Below are positions 34,952 through 43,193 of a stretch of DNA of 57,793 nt, piece by piece. This DNA comes from JACRIM01 sp964605185. GTDB lineage: Bacteria > Planctomycetota > Phycisphaerae > UBA1845 > UTPLA1. The stretch's first letter is position 1. Each line of letters starts with the position of its first letter. Location: positions 1-57,793 of the forward strand of contig CAZSBF010000012.1 in assembly GCA_964605185.1 (NCBI GenBank). Direction: 5' to 3'. The notes under the pieces were generated by a model. That model searched no databases. It was not told the DNA's origin and saw only the letters and a program-made list of their open reading frames with translations. Both the position numbers and the translations under genes were made by a program.

Positions 34952-35425
34952 TCATTTGCGTGCAGCACACGCCTTCGAACTAGATGTCCCAAGTTCGTCT
35001 TGCTTCCAGCGGCCGGGCATTAGCGTCGGTTCCGTGAGCAATTCATAAGGGGCAGTCAACCCCAGCTCCTCCATCATTCGGTCGGCCTTGAGGGCCGCTT
35101 TGACCACATCTCGGCGAAGACCGAGACGATTCCGGATCTCAGCCAATCTTAGCCCTTGCCGTTGAAGCAGACGGCCTTCTGCGGCGTGCTGCAAGTAGGC
35201 CGGCCTCCCAAACATATCGACGACCAGAGATACTGTGGTAATTGTTCCTATTGCTGATGCCTCTTCGAGCGTCCGCCGACCGGCCAACAACGATTGCCAA
35301 TCAGAAGGAAACAAAGCGATAAGATTCACGTCAAAGTGGGCCTTTAGTACGATTCGATGCGAGTCAAATGCACGACAGGGCTTCGCAACGATCCGATTCA
35401 CGAGACGTAGCACCAACCGTTGACA
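34952..35425 (-). pseudogene. C-terminal fragment of a second large serine recombinase
   Basis: The last ~155 residues of this frame align with the C-terminus of the complete recombinase next door: LRLVNRIVAKPCRAFDS with LRRLISPIRAFPCKQFDS, FPSDWQSLL with LPEQWRDLF, VVDMFGRPAYLQHA with VVDLFKVPQRIQYA, and PYELLTEPTLMPGRW with PYTLLAEPPLPFGKW. The catalytic serine domain and zinc ribbon are absent; sequence upstream to 35757 does not resemble a recombinase in any frame I could read. It is a relic of another integration event or of a decayed tandem copy. Confidence 0.72.
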
Positions 35426-35757
35426 TAATAATAAGCGATAATGCCGTTCCGGATCACGGCTTATTACCACGTCGAGGGTGGATCCGCGTGGCGAGCCCTT
35501 ATTCGTTCGATTTCGTGTATCGCTCGTTGAAGCCGAGGATTCCGAATACCGATTTTCGATCGAACGTGAACGGGGTGGCAATACCTCCGGGAGTTCGGTG
35601 TCTAATCCGACCTGCAATAGCGAAAAAAAAGGCAGAGTCTTCCCGGCCGAGCATTGAAGCCTGCACGGCCGGGATCGCTCTTCGTGTTCGCTGGATCGTG
35701 CCCATCCTGCATCGGGAAAAGGCCACATGGACCGACCTTGACGATGCACTCCACAAC

Positions 35758-37947
35758 TCAATCCAGAGCTTTGTCGGCTGCTTCAGAATCTGGCCGCTTT
35801 ACTTTGCGGCCTTCATCGTTCCGTCGCCATTTGCCAAAAGGCAACGGAGGCTCCGCGAGAAGGGTGTACGGGTCCTCGATGTTCTGGGCCGTCATTCGGC
35901 GCCAGGTTTCCAGGGCCCGCTCTACGACGCGTGACGACACATTGAGTGCCCCGGCAATCTGGGCGCAGTTCATTCCATGAAGCTGGAGTGCAGCGGCCTG
36001 TCTTGCATATTGGATCCGCTGAGGGACCTTAAAGAGGTCGACCACCATCGGTACCTCCAAGCACCGTAAGTCGATGCCGGAGTTTTCTGGCAGCCTGTCC
36101 TTAAGGAAGAGGTCGCGCCATTGTTCGGGCAAGAGTTCCACCAGATGTAACGTAAAGAAGGCCCGCAGGCCCACGTTGCCACTGTCGAACTGTTTGCACG
36201 GAAAGGCGCGAATCGGGCTTATTAAGCGGCGAAGCAAAGGGCCCGCAGTGCGGTCCATCGTGCCCAGTACATTTGCAGCCTCTTCATCGATCAACCGAAG
36301 AACCTCCTCTCGGGTCGGAAGTCTCATTGCCGATGGGAACTCAGCCGAAAGTCGAGTAAGTTCAAACCTGATTGAGTCCAGTTCCGCTTCGCGCTGGTTG
36401 AGGCCGGCCATGAGAGTCGAAGAACCGCTTCCTTCCTCTACGGCATCCCTTAGGCGATTGCATCGTTGAATCACGTTGGCTTCCTTTTCACGAAGCTCGC
36501 GCAACTGCTTCGAGCGGGCCCGGTCTCCCTCTTTCAGAAAATGTGGCAGGTTTTCGATGACTGCTTCGATGCAGCCACGGGAGCTGAGAATCTCACTGAG
36601 GATCGCCTTGCTGAGTTGCGCATGCACGATCTTCGGATGTGGTTTGCACCTGTTCCAACAACGCTCGTTGGTTTTCCGATTCATGGTGGGCCGTCGTCTT
36701 GAGTCGGCACAGGTGTAGAGAATGCCTTCGCGATACATTTTGCCGCCACAAATGCCGCAGAAAAAGTGCAACGATAAAGGGCCCCTGCTGTCACGAGGGA
36801 TTCCTGTCAAAGGCGTTTTGCCAATTCGGTCAGGTCGCCGATGCACCGATCGCTTCGCCAGTTCTGCGATGGCGCGCGCCTGAAGCCACCGAGGAACGTG
36901 AGCAAGGTGAGGCATGTCGCGATGCAAAACTTCGTCGGGCGGGGTCGGAGTTTGGACACTTCGCCCTGTCTTGTATTTCTTCACATTGTGGAAGCTCCTG
37001 AACGTTTCGACACCGGAATAGATCGTGTTGCGAAGAAGTGTGCGCACCGGTTCATCGGTCCACTTGCTCAGCGTTGATCTTGAGCTCTTCGGAAAAGATT
37101 GGGAATCAAGGTACTCCGCTATGCTCCACAGTGGATCGCCACGTGCAGCCATCTCAAAAGCTTCGTGAATCACAGGTGTCCATCGCTCGTCCTTCACATC
37201 GCGAAACGGCCCACGTGCCGGCTCGCGCTCCGTCGCGGGATGCGAGGGGATTCGAATGTACCCGGGTCTGAGTGCACCGACGGCAAAGCCATCGCGCCAT
37301 AATCCGTCCATGGCACGGATGATGCGTGAGGCCGTGTCACGGTTCGACATTTCACTCTTGAACGAAGAGAAGAATGCATTGAGCCGCCATTCGGCTGATT
37401 CTGTATCGAGATGGTCATTGATCGCGATCATCCGGATGCCGGCATCAGCGGCAGTTTCCAATAAGCCCATTGCCATGGTGGACTGGCGGTAGAGTCTCGC
37501 ACCGTCTTCCGCGACAACAAGATCGCATCCACCCGACCCGATCAGCCGTCTGACCTCGTTGATTCCAGGTCTATCCAATTGTTCGCCGGAAATTCCCGCG
37601 TCAGAGCAGAGAATCTCATCGAAGTCATCGATGCCATGGGCGGACAGATACCGTCGACATTTTGCGAACTGATCCTCGATGCTTCGTGGACTTTGTTCAT
37701 CGGTGCTATATCGCGCGTAAAGCACGACCCGCAATCGTCGACCGCTCGTGCTTACAAACGGACTTGCAAGAGCGGCGGAGCCGAGCAATACTGGAACCAC
37801 AAGATTGCTCGGCCTGTGTATGGCAGGGGCGAATCCATAAGTGCATCGGTTGGGCCTTGGAGATAAATCACCGCCAAAGGTGCCTGTCGAACAGAAAAGC
37901 AAGATGGCGAAGAAAGTTGTCGGTGCTTGTCGCCGCCAGAAAGTCAT
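35758..37947 (-). CDS. Large serine recombinase (site-specific integrase/resolvase)
   Basis: DNA recombinase of up to 729 residues from ATG 37947. The resolvase catalytic domain begins with RRLRVVLYARYSTDEQS (Ser in YST is the nucleophile), followed by SDAGISGEQLDRPGIN. A recombinase domain (SIAEYLDSQSFP, LLRNTIYSG), a zinc ribbon (CGICGGKMY ... YTC), and a coiled coil (about 480-560) follow. The ~70 residues ahead of the catalytic core are atypical, so the true start may be a nearer GTG. The frame is open back to 38379. It lies about 190 nt from a tRNA-Ser 3' fragment (38137-38160) and probably moved the 34.5-38.2-kb segment. Confidence 0.85.
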   Translation of the reverse strand: MTFWRRQAPTTFFAILLFCSTGTFGGDLSPRPNRCTYGFAPAIHRPSNLVVPVLLGSAALASPFVSTSGRRLRVVLYARYSTDEQSPRSIEDQFAKCRRYLSAHGIDDFDEILCSDAGISGEQLDRPGINEVRRLIGSGGCDLVVAEDGARLYRQSTMAMGLLETAADAGIRMIAINDHLDTESAEWRLNAFFSSFKSEMSNRDTASRIIRAMDGLWRDGFAVGALRPGYIRIPSHPATEREPARGPFRDVKDERWTPVIHEAFEMAARGDPLWSIAEYLDSQSFPKSSRSTLSKWTDEPVRTLLRNTIYSGVETFRSFHNVKKYKTGRSVQTPTPPDEVLHRDMPHLAHVPRWLQARAIAELAKRSVHRRPDRIGKTPLTGIPRDSRGPLSLHFFCGICGGKMYREGILYTCADSRRRPTMNRKTNERCWNRCKPHPKIVHAQLSKAILSEILSSRGCIEAVIENLPHFLKEGDRARSKQLRELREKEANVIQRCNRLRDAVEEGSGSSTLMAGLNQREAELDSIRFELTRLSAEFPSAMRLPTREEVLRLIDEEAANVLGTMDRTAGPLLRRLISPIRAFPCKQFDSGNVGLRAFFTLHLVELLPEQWRDLFLKDRLPENSGIDLRCLEVPMVVDLFKVPQRIQYARQAAALQLHGMNCAQIAGALNVSSRVVERALETWRRMTAQNIEDPYTLLAEPPLPFGKWRRNDEGRKVKRPDSEAADKALD

Positions 37948-38136
37948 TGTGGACTTCGCCGCTCGCCCGGAATCATGAGAAAGTGCGGCTTGAAACGGTT
38001 GGCACAGTGAGCCAGAATCGCTGACTATCCGTGAGAATCCTTGACAACAGGCGAATACAGTTGAATAATCGCAACTTGTTGCTCGAAATGGGGTTATGAC
38101 TGTAAGTGACTGTTGATCATGGAGTTCAGAGAACGG

Positions 38137-38160
38137 TGCGTTCGAATCCCTCCCTCTCCG
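38137..38160 (+). other. tRNA-Ser 3'-end fragment, possible attachment-site scar
   Basis: TGCGTTCGAATCCCTCCCTC followed by TCCG reads as the T-loop and 3' acceptor strand of a tRNA, most like tRNA-Ser. No D arm, anticodon arm or 5' acceptor precedes it, so it is not a working tRNA. Such fragments mark the end of elements that integrated into tRNA genes. Confidence 0.55.
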
Positions 38161-38251
38161 GTTGATGGTTGACAGGCTGATGAGGCCGGAAGCGTGGAAT
38201 GCCCCGATGCAGGCGCTCACAGTCGCACTGACCGGTTGCGCAAGGGTCTGT

Positions 38252-38274
38252 AAATCATCCTGACACCTTTTTGG
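38252..38274 (+). repeat. REP-like repeat copy
   Basis: AAATCATCCTGACACCTTTT is one copy of the motif repeated around the RAYT gene; it is inverted relative to the copy at 38874-38896, the two enclosing 645 nt. Confidence 0.65.
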
Positions 38275-38337
38275 TCCCGGAATTGCATCAGACTGACCAC
38301 ATATTGCACGAGATTTTGCTCTGCCAGGAGTATCGGT

Positions 38338-38508
38338 ATGAATATTGACGCTGATAGTGATGTCAGAACAATTGATCACGAGTCTCTGTTACGGAACGTC
38401 TACATTCTGGCATTCATCGAAGTATGTGAGAAACTAGGATATTTGATTAAGTCTGATGCCGTAGAGTTAGTACGTGTAGAGCTCGATTTGCAGAAGGCAA
38501 AGGCATAG
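38338..38508 (+). CDS. Small acidic protein, function unknown
   Basis: 56-residue ORF with RBS GGAG (38327-38330), eight nt ahead of the ATG, and a protein-like composition (SLLRNVYILAFIEVCEKLGY then helical VELVRVELDLQ). It lies in an AT-rich stretch between two inverted REP-like copies. No family is recognised. The opposite strand also has an open frame of similar size without an RBS. Confidence 0.45.
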   Translation: MNIDADSDVRTIDHESLLRNVYILAFIEVCEKLGYLIKSDAVELVRVELDLQKAKA

Positions 38509-38634
38509 GCGGCAAAATAGGAATGACCTTCCATAGAAGCTGATCCAGCCCCCAATCCTAACTCAGGATCTGGATCCGTTTCTGGGGGATAGGTCAAATG
38601 CATGAACAGCATCTAATCTCACAGAAACCCATCG

Positions 38635-38880
38635 TCACTTGCGACACATCGGATTGTCATTGACATTCTGGGTGTCATCAACGCAGCGAAAGTCAACTCG
38701 TTGATAGTCTATCGTGAAGATCGGGGCGATTGGGGCATGGGGGAAGCACTTGTTGTAGAACTCGCAGAGTTCCACGGGATCGTGATAGTTCGATTGAATC
38801 CGCCGCAGTATGCGTGCTTCAACTTCCTCTCGCGGTATTCGCTTCCATGCAAGAAAGAATTGGTAGTCCGAATAAAAAAG
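38635..38880 (-). pseudogene. C-terminal gene fragment cut by the REP element
   Basis: An open minus-strand frame without a start codon encodes about 80 residues with strong protein character (SDYQFFLAWKRIPREEVEAR, NYHDPVELCEFYNKCFPHAP, FTIDYQRVDFRC) and ends at TGA 38635-38637. It is open up to the REP-like copy at 38874, where homology to a normal gene would have to continue. It looks like the tail of a gene broken by insertion or deletion. I do not recognise the family. Confidence 0.5.
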
Positions 38881-38896
38881 GTGTCAGGATGATTTT
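38874..38896 (-). repeat. REP-like repeat copy (inverted)
   Basis: AAAAAAGGTGTCAGGATGAT, reverse complement of the motif at 38252-38274 and 39651-39676. It lies 38 nt ahead of the RAYT start. Confidence 0.7.
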
Positions 38897-38933
38897 CCTT
38901 GATCCGGCGTCGAGTCCTTGCTAGCATTCGCGA

Positions 38934-39623
38934 ATGCCTCGGCCCCCGCGAATCACGGAACCTGGAATCGTCTATCACGTGCTCAACCGCCGGGTCATGC
39001 GGCTCGCGATGTTTGAGAAGGATCGTGACTACGAGGCCTTCGAGCGCATCCTGACGGAGGCGATGAACCGCCCGGATGCCCCGGGCCTGCTTACCTATTG
39101 CCTGATGCCCAATCACTGGCATTTGGTCGTCCGAGCGCGGGCGCGGACCAATCTTTCCACGTGGATGCAATGGCTCACGGTCACGCACACCCACCGACGG
39201 CATTCGCACTATCGCACGATCGGGGAAGGCCCACTCTATCAGGGGCGATTCAAGAGTTTTCCCGTGCAGGAGGATGCTCATTTTCTGACGGTGTGTCGGT
39301 ACGTCGAGGCCAACGCGCTCCGGGCGAGGCTGGTTCGCCGGGCGGAGAATTGGCGATGGTGCGGCCTGTGGAGCCGGGCCAACATCGCGAGCACGCTGCA
39401 CGCGTGCCTGCGACCGTGGCCGGTGGATCGGCCGCGAAACTGGCTGGCCGAGGTGAATCGAGCCTTGTCGGAGCCGACGCTCCGCGACGTGAGGCAGAGC
39501 CTGATCCGAGGGGTGCCTTATGGTGTGGAGGGATGGCGGCGTCGAACGGCAAACCGGCTCGACCTCGATCTGACTCTGCGACCCCGCGGCCGCCCGCGCA
39601 AGGAACCTGGAAATTCAACCTGA
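38934..39623 (+). mobile_element. REP-associated tyrosine transposase (RAYT, Y1 family)
   Basis: 229-residue transposase of the IS200-related RAYT group, which nicks single-stranded REP hairpins. The metal-binding HUH motif is PNHWHLVV (about 60-67), and the nucleophilic Tyr is in GPLYQGRFK (about 100). The N-terminus PRPPRITEPGIVYHVLNR is typical. REP-like TGACACC motifs flank it (38874-38896 inverted; 39611-39697 direct), so gene and repeats form one unit. It is probably domesticated rather than a free transposon. Confidence 0.88.
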
Positions 39624-39697
39624 CACCTTTGTTCGGGCGCGCAAGGAACCTTGAAATTCATCCTGACACCGTTTTTGGGGGTGACACCTTGTTTCGG
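39611..39697 (+). repeat. Cluster of REP-like repeats downstream of the RAYT gene
   Basis: Three spaced copies: AAATTCAACCTGACACCTTT (39611-39630, overlapping the stop), AAATTCATCCTGACACCGTT (39654-39673), and a shorter GTGACACCTTGTTT (39681-39694). The first two are preceded by the repeated AAGGAACCT. Confidence 0.75.
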
Positions 39698-39726
39698 GGA
39701 GCGGCGTCCATTGGGTTTACGATGTG

Positions 39727-41103
39727 CTAACTTCGCACGTATCGTGTGGTCACGATTCGATAGATTATCGCGAGCAGGAATGCCGCAATGATCAGTTGCA
39801 ATCCGCGCCACGCCAGGTGGTCGGTCATGCTACGGCCAGTTCCCTCGCTTGACTGAAGCATCGAACGCAACCGCCCCTCGATGTTGTCCATCCGTTGCGC
39901 GAGCTCACTCGTCCCGGACAGGCCGCGTATCTCATCCGCCAGCGTGTGCAACTCCCTTGCCGCCGCACCGAATGCCTCGGCGCTCTTGGTATAGTCGTTG
40001 ATGTCAAACGGCGGTCCTTTTTTCTCACCGGGTGGTTCTTGCGACCCCGCCGGTGAGCGAAACGAGGCCACCATCGCCTGAATCGCTTGTGCCGTTCGAG
40101 CCAGCGCATCGCCGGCCAACGCGGCACTCTGTCCCGCCTTCTCAATCTTCTCCGCGGACAGTTGCGCCTCCTTCAATGTCGTTCGCAGTTCGCCGGTCTT
40201 TGCGTTGATGTCGTCGATCGCCTGCGCTACCTCGTCACGAAGTTCCTTCGGCAGTTTTTCTGCCACGTTGGACAGCCGCTTGGAGCTTTCGGACAATTGT
40301 TGAAAGCTAGCCAGGGCCTTCTGCACGGTTTCATGTTCCTCGGTCTGAAGCATGAGAAGCTGAAACTGAAGGCGGCCGTCGGCGGCGAGACCCTGCACTA
40401 CATCCGTCAGGCGCGCCGCGACGACCGTGAATCCCCGGACCGACTCGGCCGTGCGATCGGCCGCCTCCAGCGCGCGAAATGGAACCATCGGAATCGCAAG
40501 GATGTTCTTCAGTGCATTGTCCTCGCCGACGGACTCCAGCGCTGTCTGGATATCGGCGCCGCTGAACTCGCCGTGTAATGGGCGGGAGCGTGCCAGTTCA
40601 TCGACCTTTTTTCTAGCATCTGCCGCTCGTTCGCTGGTCAGGAACAAATGACCCACACGCTCGATCTGCGCCTCGCATTCCCGCGCGGCGCGGACCGCGA
40701 TCTCCTGCCGCTCGCCAAACAGCGACTTTCCATCGCCGCCATCGAGAAACTGCACCATCCGAAGACACAAGGTCCAAAGGTCGAGGAAGCTGGCCACCGG
40801 ATTTGACTGATCCAGCGCCTTGCGAGCCTTGGGGAACAACTGCATTTGCCAGATCAGCACGAGCCGCCTGACGCGCGGCGTCGGGCTCTGCTCGGTCAGC
40901 TCATCCGCAGCGCGCTGAATCGTCGCTTCGAAGTTGTCCTCGAATTGATTCAGGGCATCGCGAAGTTCCTCTTTGGATGTCGTGCCGGGCGAGCGCGCAA
41001 AGGCTGATGATGTGATGGGCCGCGCTCCACTGCATCCGCCGGTGACGAGCGCTGCAAGCATAAGCAAGACAATCCGAGTTCGAAATCGAGACCAACCGCT
41101 CAT
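39727..41103 (-). CDS. Coiled-coil lipoprotein with C-terminal membrane helix
   Basis: 458-residue envelope protein of unknown function. The N-terminus has a lipoprotein signal with lipobox LVTGGCSG (Cys about 24). Long heptad-rich helical stretches occupy about 40-90 and 250-410 (LPKELRDEVAQAIDDINAKT, LKEAQLSAEKIEKAGQSAAL), and a final helix (LIIAAFLLAIIYRIV) can span a membrane. The overall look is of a methyl-accepting-like or tether coiled coil without a signalling domain. It is divergent from the kdp locus (180-nt gap). Confidence 0.75.
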   Translation of the reverse strand: MSGWSRFRTRIVLLMLAALVTGGCSGARPITSSAFARSPGTTSKEELRDALNQFEDNFEATIQRAADELTEQSPTPRVRRLVLIWQMQLFPKARKALDQSNPVASFLDLWTLCLRMVQFLDGGDGKSLFGERQEIAVRAARECEAQIERVGHLFLTSERAADARKKVDELARSRPLHGEFSGADIQTALESVGEDNALKNILAIPMVPFRALEAADRTAESVRGFTVVAARLTDVVQGLAADGRLQFQLLMLQTEEHETVQKALASFQQLSESSKRLSNVAEKLPKELRDEVAQAIDDINAKTGELRTTLKEAQLSAEKIEKAGQSAALAGDALARTAQAIQAMVASFRSPAGSQEPPGEKKGPPFDINDYTKSAEAFGAAARELHTLADEIRGLSGTSELAQRMDNIEGRLRSMLQSSEGTGRSMTDHLAWRGLQLIIAAFLLAIIYRIVTTRYVRS

Positions 41104-41283
41104 GATCGTTTCCTCTGACCATCGGCGCCGAACCGGCAGATCATATCACACGTGGGCGTGCCTGCCGTGACGCCTTTGTCGATCTCCCACCGCCGATCTT
41201 GATCATTTCTTGATGTCTGAGCCGCTTGTTTTAGCGCCTAATTGATCCGCTCCCGTGCTAGTCTTTCCGCGGAAGGTGAATGC

Positions 41284-41376
41284 ATGGACGTGCTTTATTT
41301 GTTCATCGGCGTCGGGTTTTTTGCCGGCTGTATTGCTGTGGTAAGTCGCATGTCGACAGGGAGACCTCGAACATGA
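41284..41376 (+). CDS. 30-residue membrane miniprotein leading the kdp operon
   Basis: Short ORF with RBS GGAAGG and one hydrophobic helix (LYLFIGVGFFAGCIAVV) overlapping the kdpF start as ATGA. Similar unnamed small ORFs precede kdpF in other bacteria, which supports it being real. Function unknown. Confidence 0.6.
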   Translation: MDVLYLFIGVGFFAGCIAVVSRMSTGRPRT

Positions 41377-41459
41377 CTTTGTATCTGATTGCCGCGGTAT
41401 TGGCGGTCGGGCTCCTTGTGTATCTGTTCTTTGCCATGCTCAGGCCGGAGTGGTTCTAA
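41373..41459 (+). CDS. kdpF: KdpF, small subunit of the Kdp potassium pump
   Basis: 28-residue membrane peptide stabilising KdpABC. It has one helix (LYLIAAVLAVGLLVYLFFAM) and the C-terminal LRPEWF typical of KdpF. It overlaps the miniprotein before it, and its stop TAA shares a base with the kdpA ATG. Confidence 0.88.
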   Translation: MTLYLIAAVLAVGLLVYLFFAMLRPEWF

Positions 41460-43189
41460 TGAACTTCTTTGACATTTTTCAGTGCATCCTCTTCATCGTG
41501 GTGCTCCTGCTCTGTGCCAAACCGCTTGGCGGGTACATGGCGGCGATCTATGAAGGGCGGACACCCGGTCCCGTACGATGGCTTCGCCCCGTCGAATTCG
41601 GAATCTACCGCGTCTGCGGCGTTCGCCCGGAGAGTGAGTCCGGCTGGAAGCGCTACACGGTGGACATGCTGCTGTTTCATCTGGTGGGGTTCGTGGCGTT
41701 GTACGCGCTGCAACGCTTCCAGGGGATGCTCACATTGAACCCGGCCGGCATGGGCGCGGTCACCCCCGATTCGTCGTTTAACACCGCCGTCAGTTTCGTC
41801 ACCAACACGAACTGGCAGGGCTACGGCGGCGAATCCACCATGAGCTATCTGACGCAGATGCTCGGGCTGACGACGCAGAATTTCGTTTCGGCGGCATCGG
41901 GCATGGCGATTCTGGTCGCGCTGATCCGCGGACTTGTTCGCCGGCAGGTCACCACGATTGGCAACTTCTGGGTCGATCTGACTCGCTCGACGCTTTACAT
42001 TCTGCTCCCGCTTTCCATTGTCTTTGCGCTGGTGCTTGTCTCTCAGGGCGTTGTCCAAACCTTCGGCGAGTACGTCACCGCTCCGTTGCTTCAGCCGACG
42101 GTCGATGCCAATGGCGTCGCGGTCACGAGTCAGACCATCGCGGTCGGCCCGGCCGCGTCGCAGATTGCCATCAAGCAACTCGGCACGAATGGCGGCGGAT
42201 TTTTCAATGTCAACTCGTCTCATCCGCTTGAGAACGCAACGCCGCTGTCGAATTTCCTTGAATGCCTTGCGCTCTTGCTTATCCCTGCCGCGCTGTGCTG
42301 CACATTCGGCGTCATGGTGAAAGACAAGCGGCAAGGGTGGGCGCTGCTGGGGGCCATGACCCTCGTTATGGTCGTCGCGTTGGGCGTGTGTCTGTACTCG
42401 GAATATCGCCACCAACCCAAGCTCGCGGAACTGGGCGTGGTAACGGGCCATGGGAATTGGGAAGGCAAGGAGGCGCGGTTCGGCATTGCCAACTCGGCCG
42501 TGTGGGCCACGTGGACCACGTGCGCTTCCAACGGATCGGTCAACTCGATGCATGATTCCTACACGCCGCTGGGCGGATTGGTGCCCATGGTGCTGATGCA
42601 GCTTGGCGAAGTGATCTTCGGCGGCGTCGGATCGGGCCTTTATGGAATGATCGTCTTTGTCGTGGTGGCCGTGTTTATCGCCGGGCTGATGGTCGGCCGC
42701 ACGCCGGAGTACCTGGGCAAGAAGATCGAAGCGCATGAAATGAAAATGGCGTCGATCGCCGTTCTGGCCCCGTGTCTTGCTGTGTTGGTGGGCACCGCCA
42801 TCGCCGTCATGTCGTCACAAATCAACGCGTCGATGAGCAATCCGCTGCCTCACGGTTTTTCACAGGCGTTGTATGCATTCTCATCGGCCTCGAACAACAA
42901 CGGCAGCGCCTTCGCGGGGTTTGGGGCGAACAACCCGACGATGAACCTGTTGCTCGGACTGGCCATGCTCATCGGGCGATTCCTGGTGAAGGTGCCGGTC
43001 CTGGCCATGGCGGGGGCGCTGGCGGCGAAGAAGCATGTTCCGTTGTCCAGTGGAACGCTTCCAACTCATACACCACTTTTCGTTTCCCTTTTGATCGGCG
43101 TCGTCCTGATCGTGGGAGCGCTGACGTTTATTCCCGCACTGGCGCTGGGCCCGATCGCCGAACACGTCGAACTTTTTGCGACAAGGTAG
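41459..43189 (+). CDS. kdpA: KdpA, potassium-binding translocating subunit
   Basis: 576-residue inner-membrane channel subunit of the ATP-driven high-affinity potassium pump. The selectivity loops are recognisable, including SFNTAVSFVTNTNWQGYGGE, IKQLGTNGGGFFNVNSSHP, and SSASNNNGSAFAGF. Ten helices are expected. The start at 41459 directly follows kdpF; the longer frame from 41450 is rejected. kdpB follows after 4 nt. Confidence 0.97.
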   Translation: MNFFDIFQCILFIVVLLLCAKPLGGYMAAIYEGRTPGPVRWLRPVEFGIYRVCGVRPESESGWKRYTVDMLLFHLVGFVALYALQRFQGMLTLNPAGMGAVTPDSSFNTAVSFVTNTNWQGYGGESTMSYLTQMLGLTTQNFVSAASGMAILVALIRGLVRRQVTTIGNFWVDLTRSTLYILLPLSIVFALVLVSQGVVQTFGEYVTAPLLQPTVDANGVAVTSQTIAVGPAASQIAIKQLGTNGGGFFNVNSSHPLENATPLSNFLECLALLLIPAALCCTFGVMVKDKRQGWALLGAMTLVMVVALGVCLYSEYRHQPKLAELGVVTGHGNWEGKEARFGIANSAVWATWTTCASNGSVNSMHDSYTPLGGLVPMVLMQLGEVIFGGVGSGLYGMIVFVVVAVFIAGLMVGRTPEYLGKKIEAHEMKMASIAVLAPCLAVLVGTAIAVMSSQINASMSNPLPHGFSQALYAFSSASNNNGSAFAGFGANNPTMNLLLGLAMLIGRFLVKVPVLAMAGALAAKKHVPLSSGTLPTHTPLFVSLLIGVVLIVGALTFIPALALGPIAEHVELFATR

Positions 43190-43193
43190 TCTC

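Noticed and set aside
38137..38160. Functional tRNA-Ser gene
   Set aside because: Only the T-loop and 3' acceptor strand are present; no anticodon arm or 5' half lies upstream.
38701..38892. 63-codon plus-strand ORF
   Set aside because: No RBS, runs into the REP copy, and the opposite strand has a more protein-like frame.
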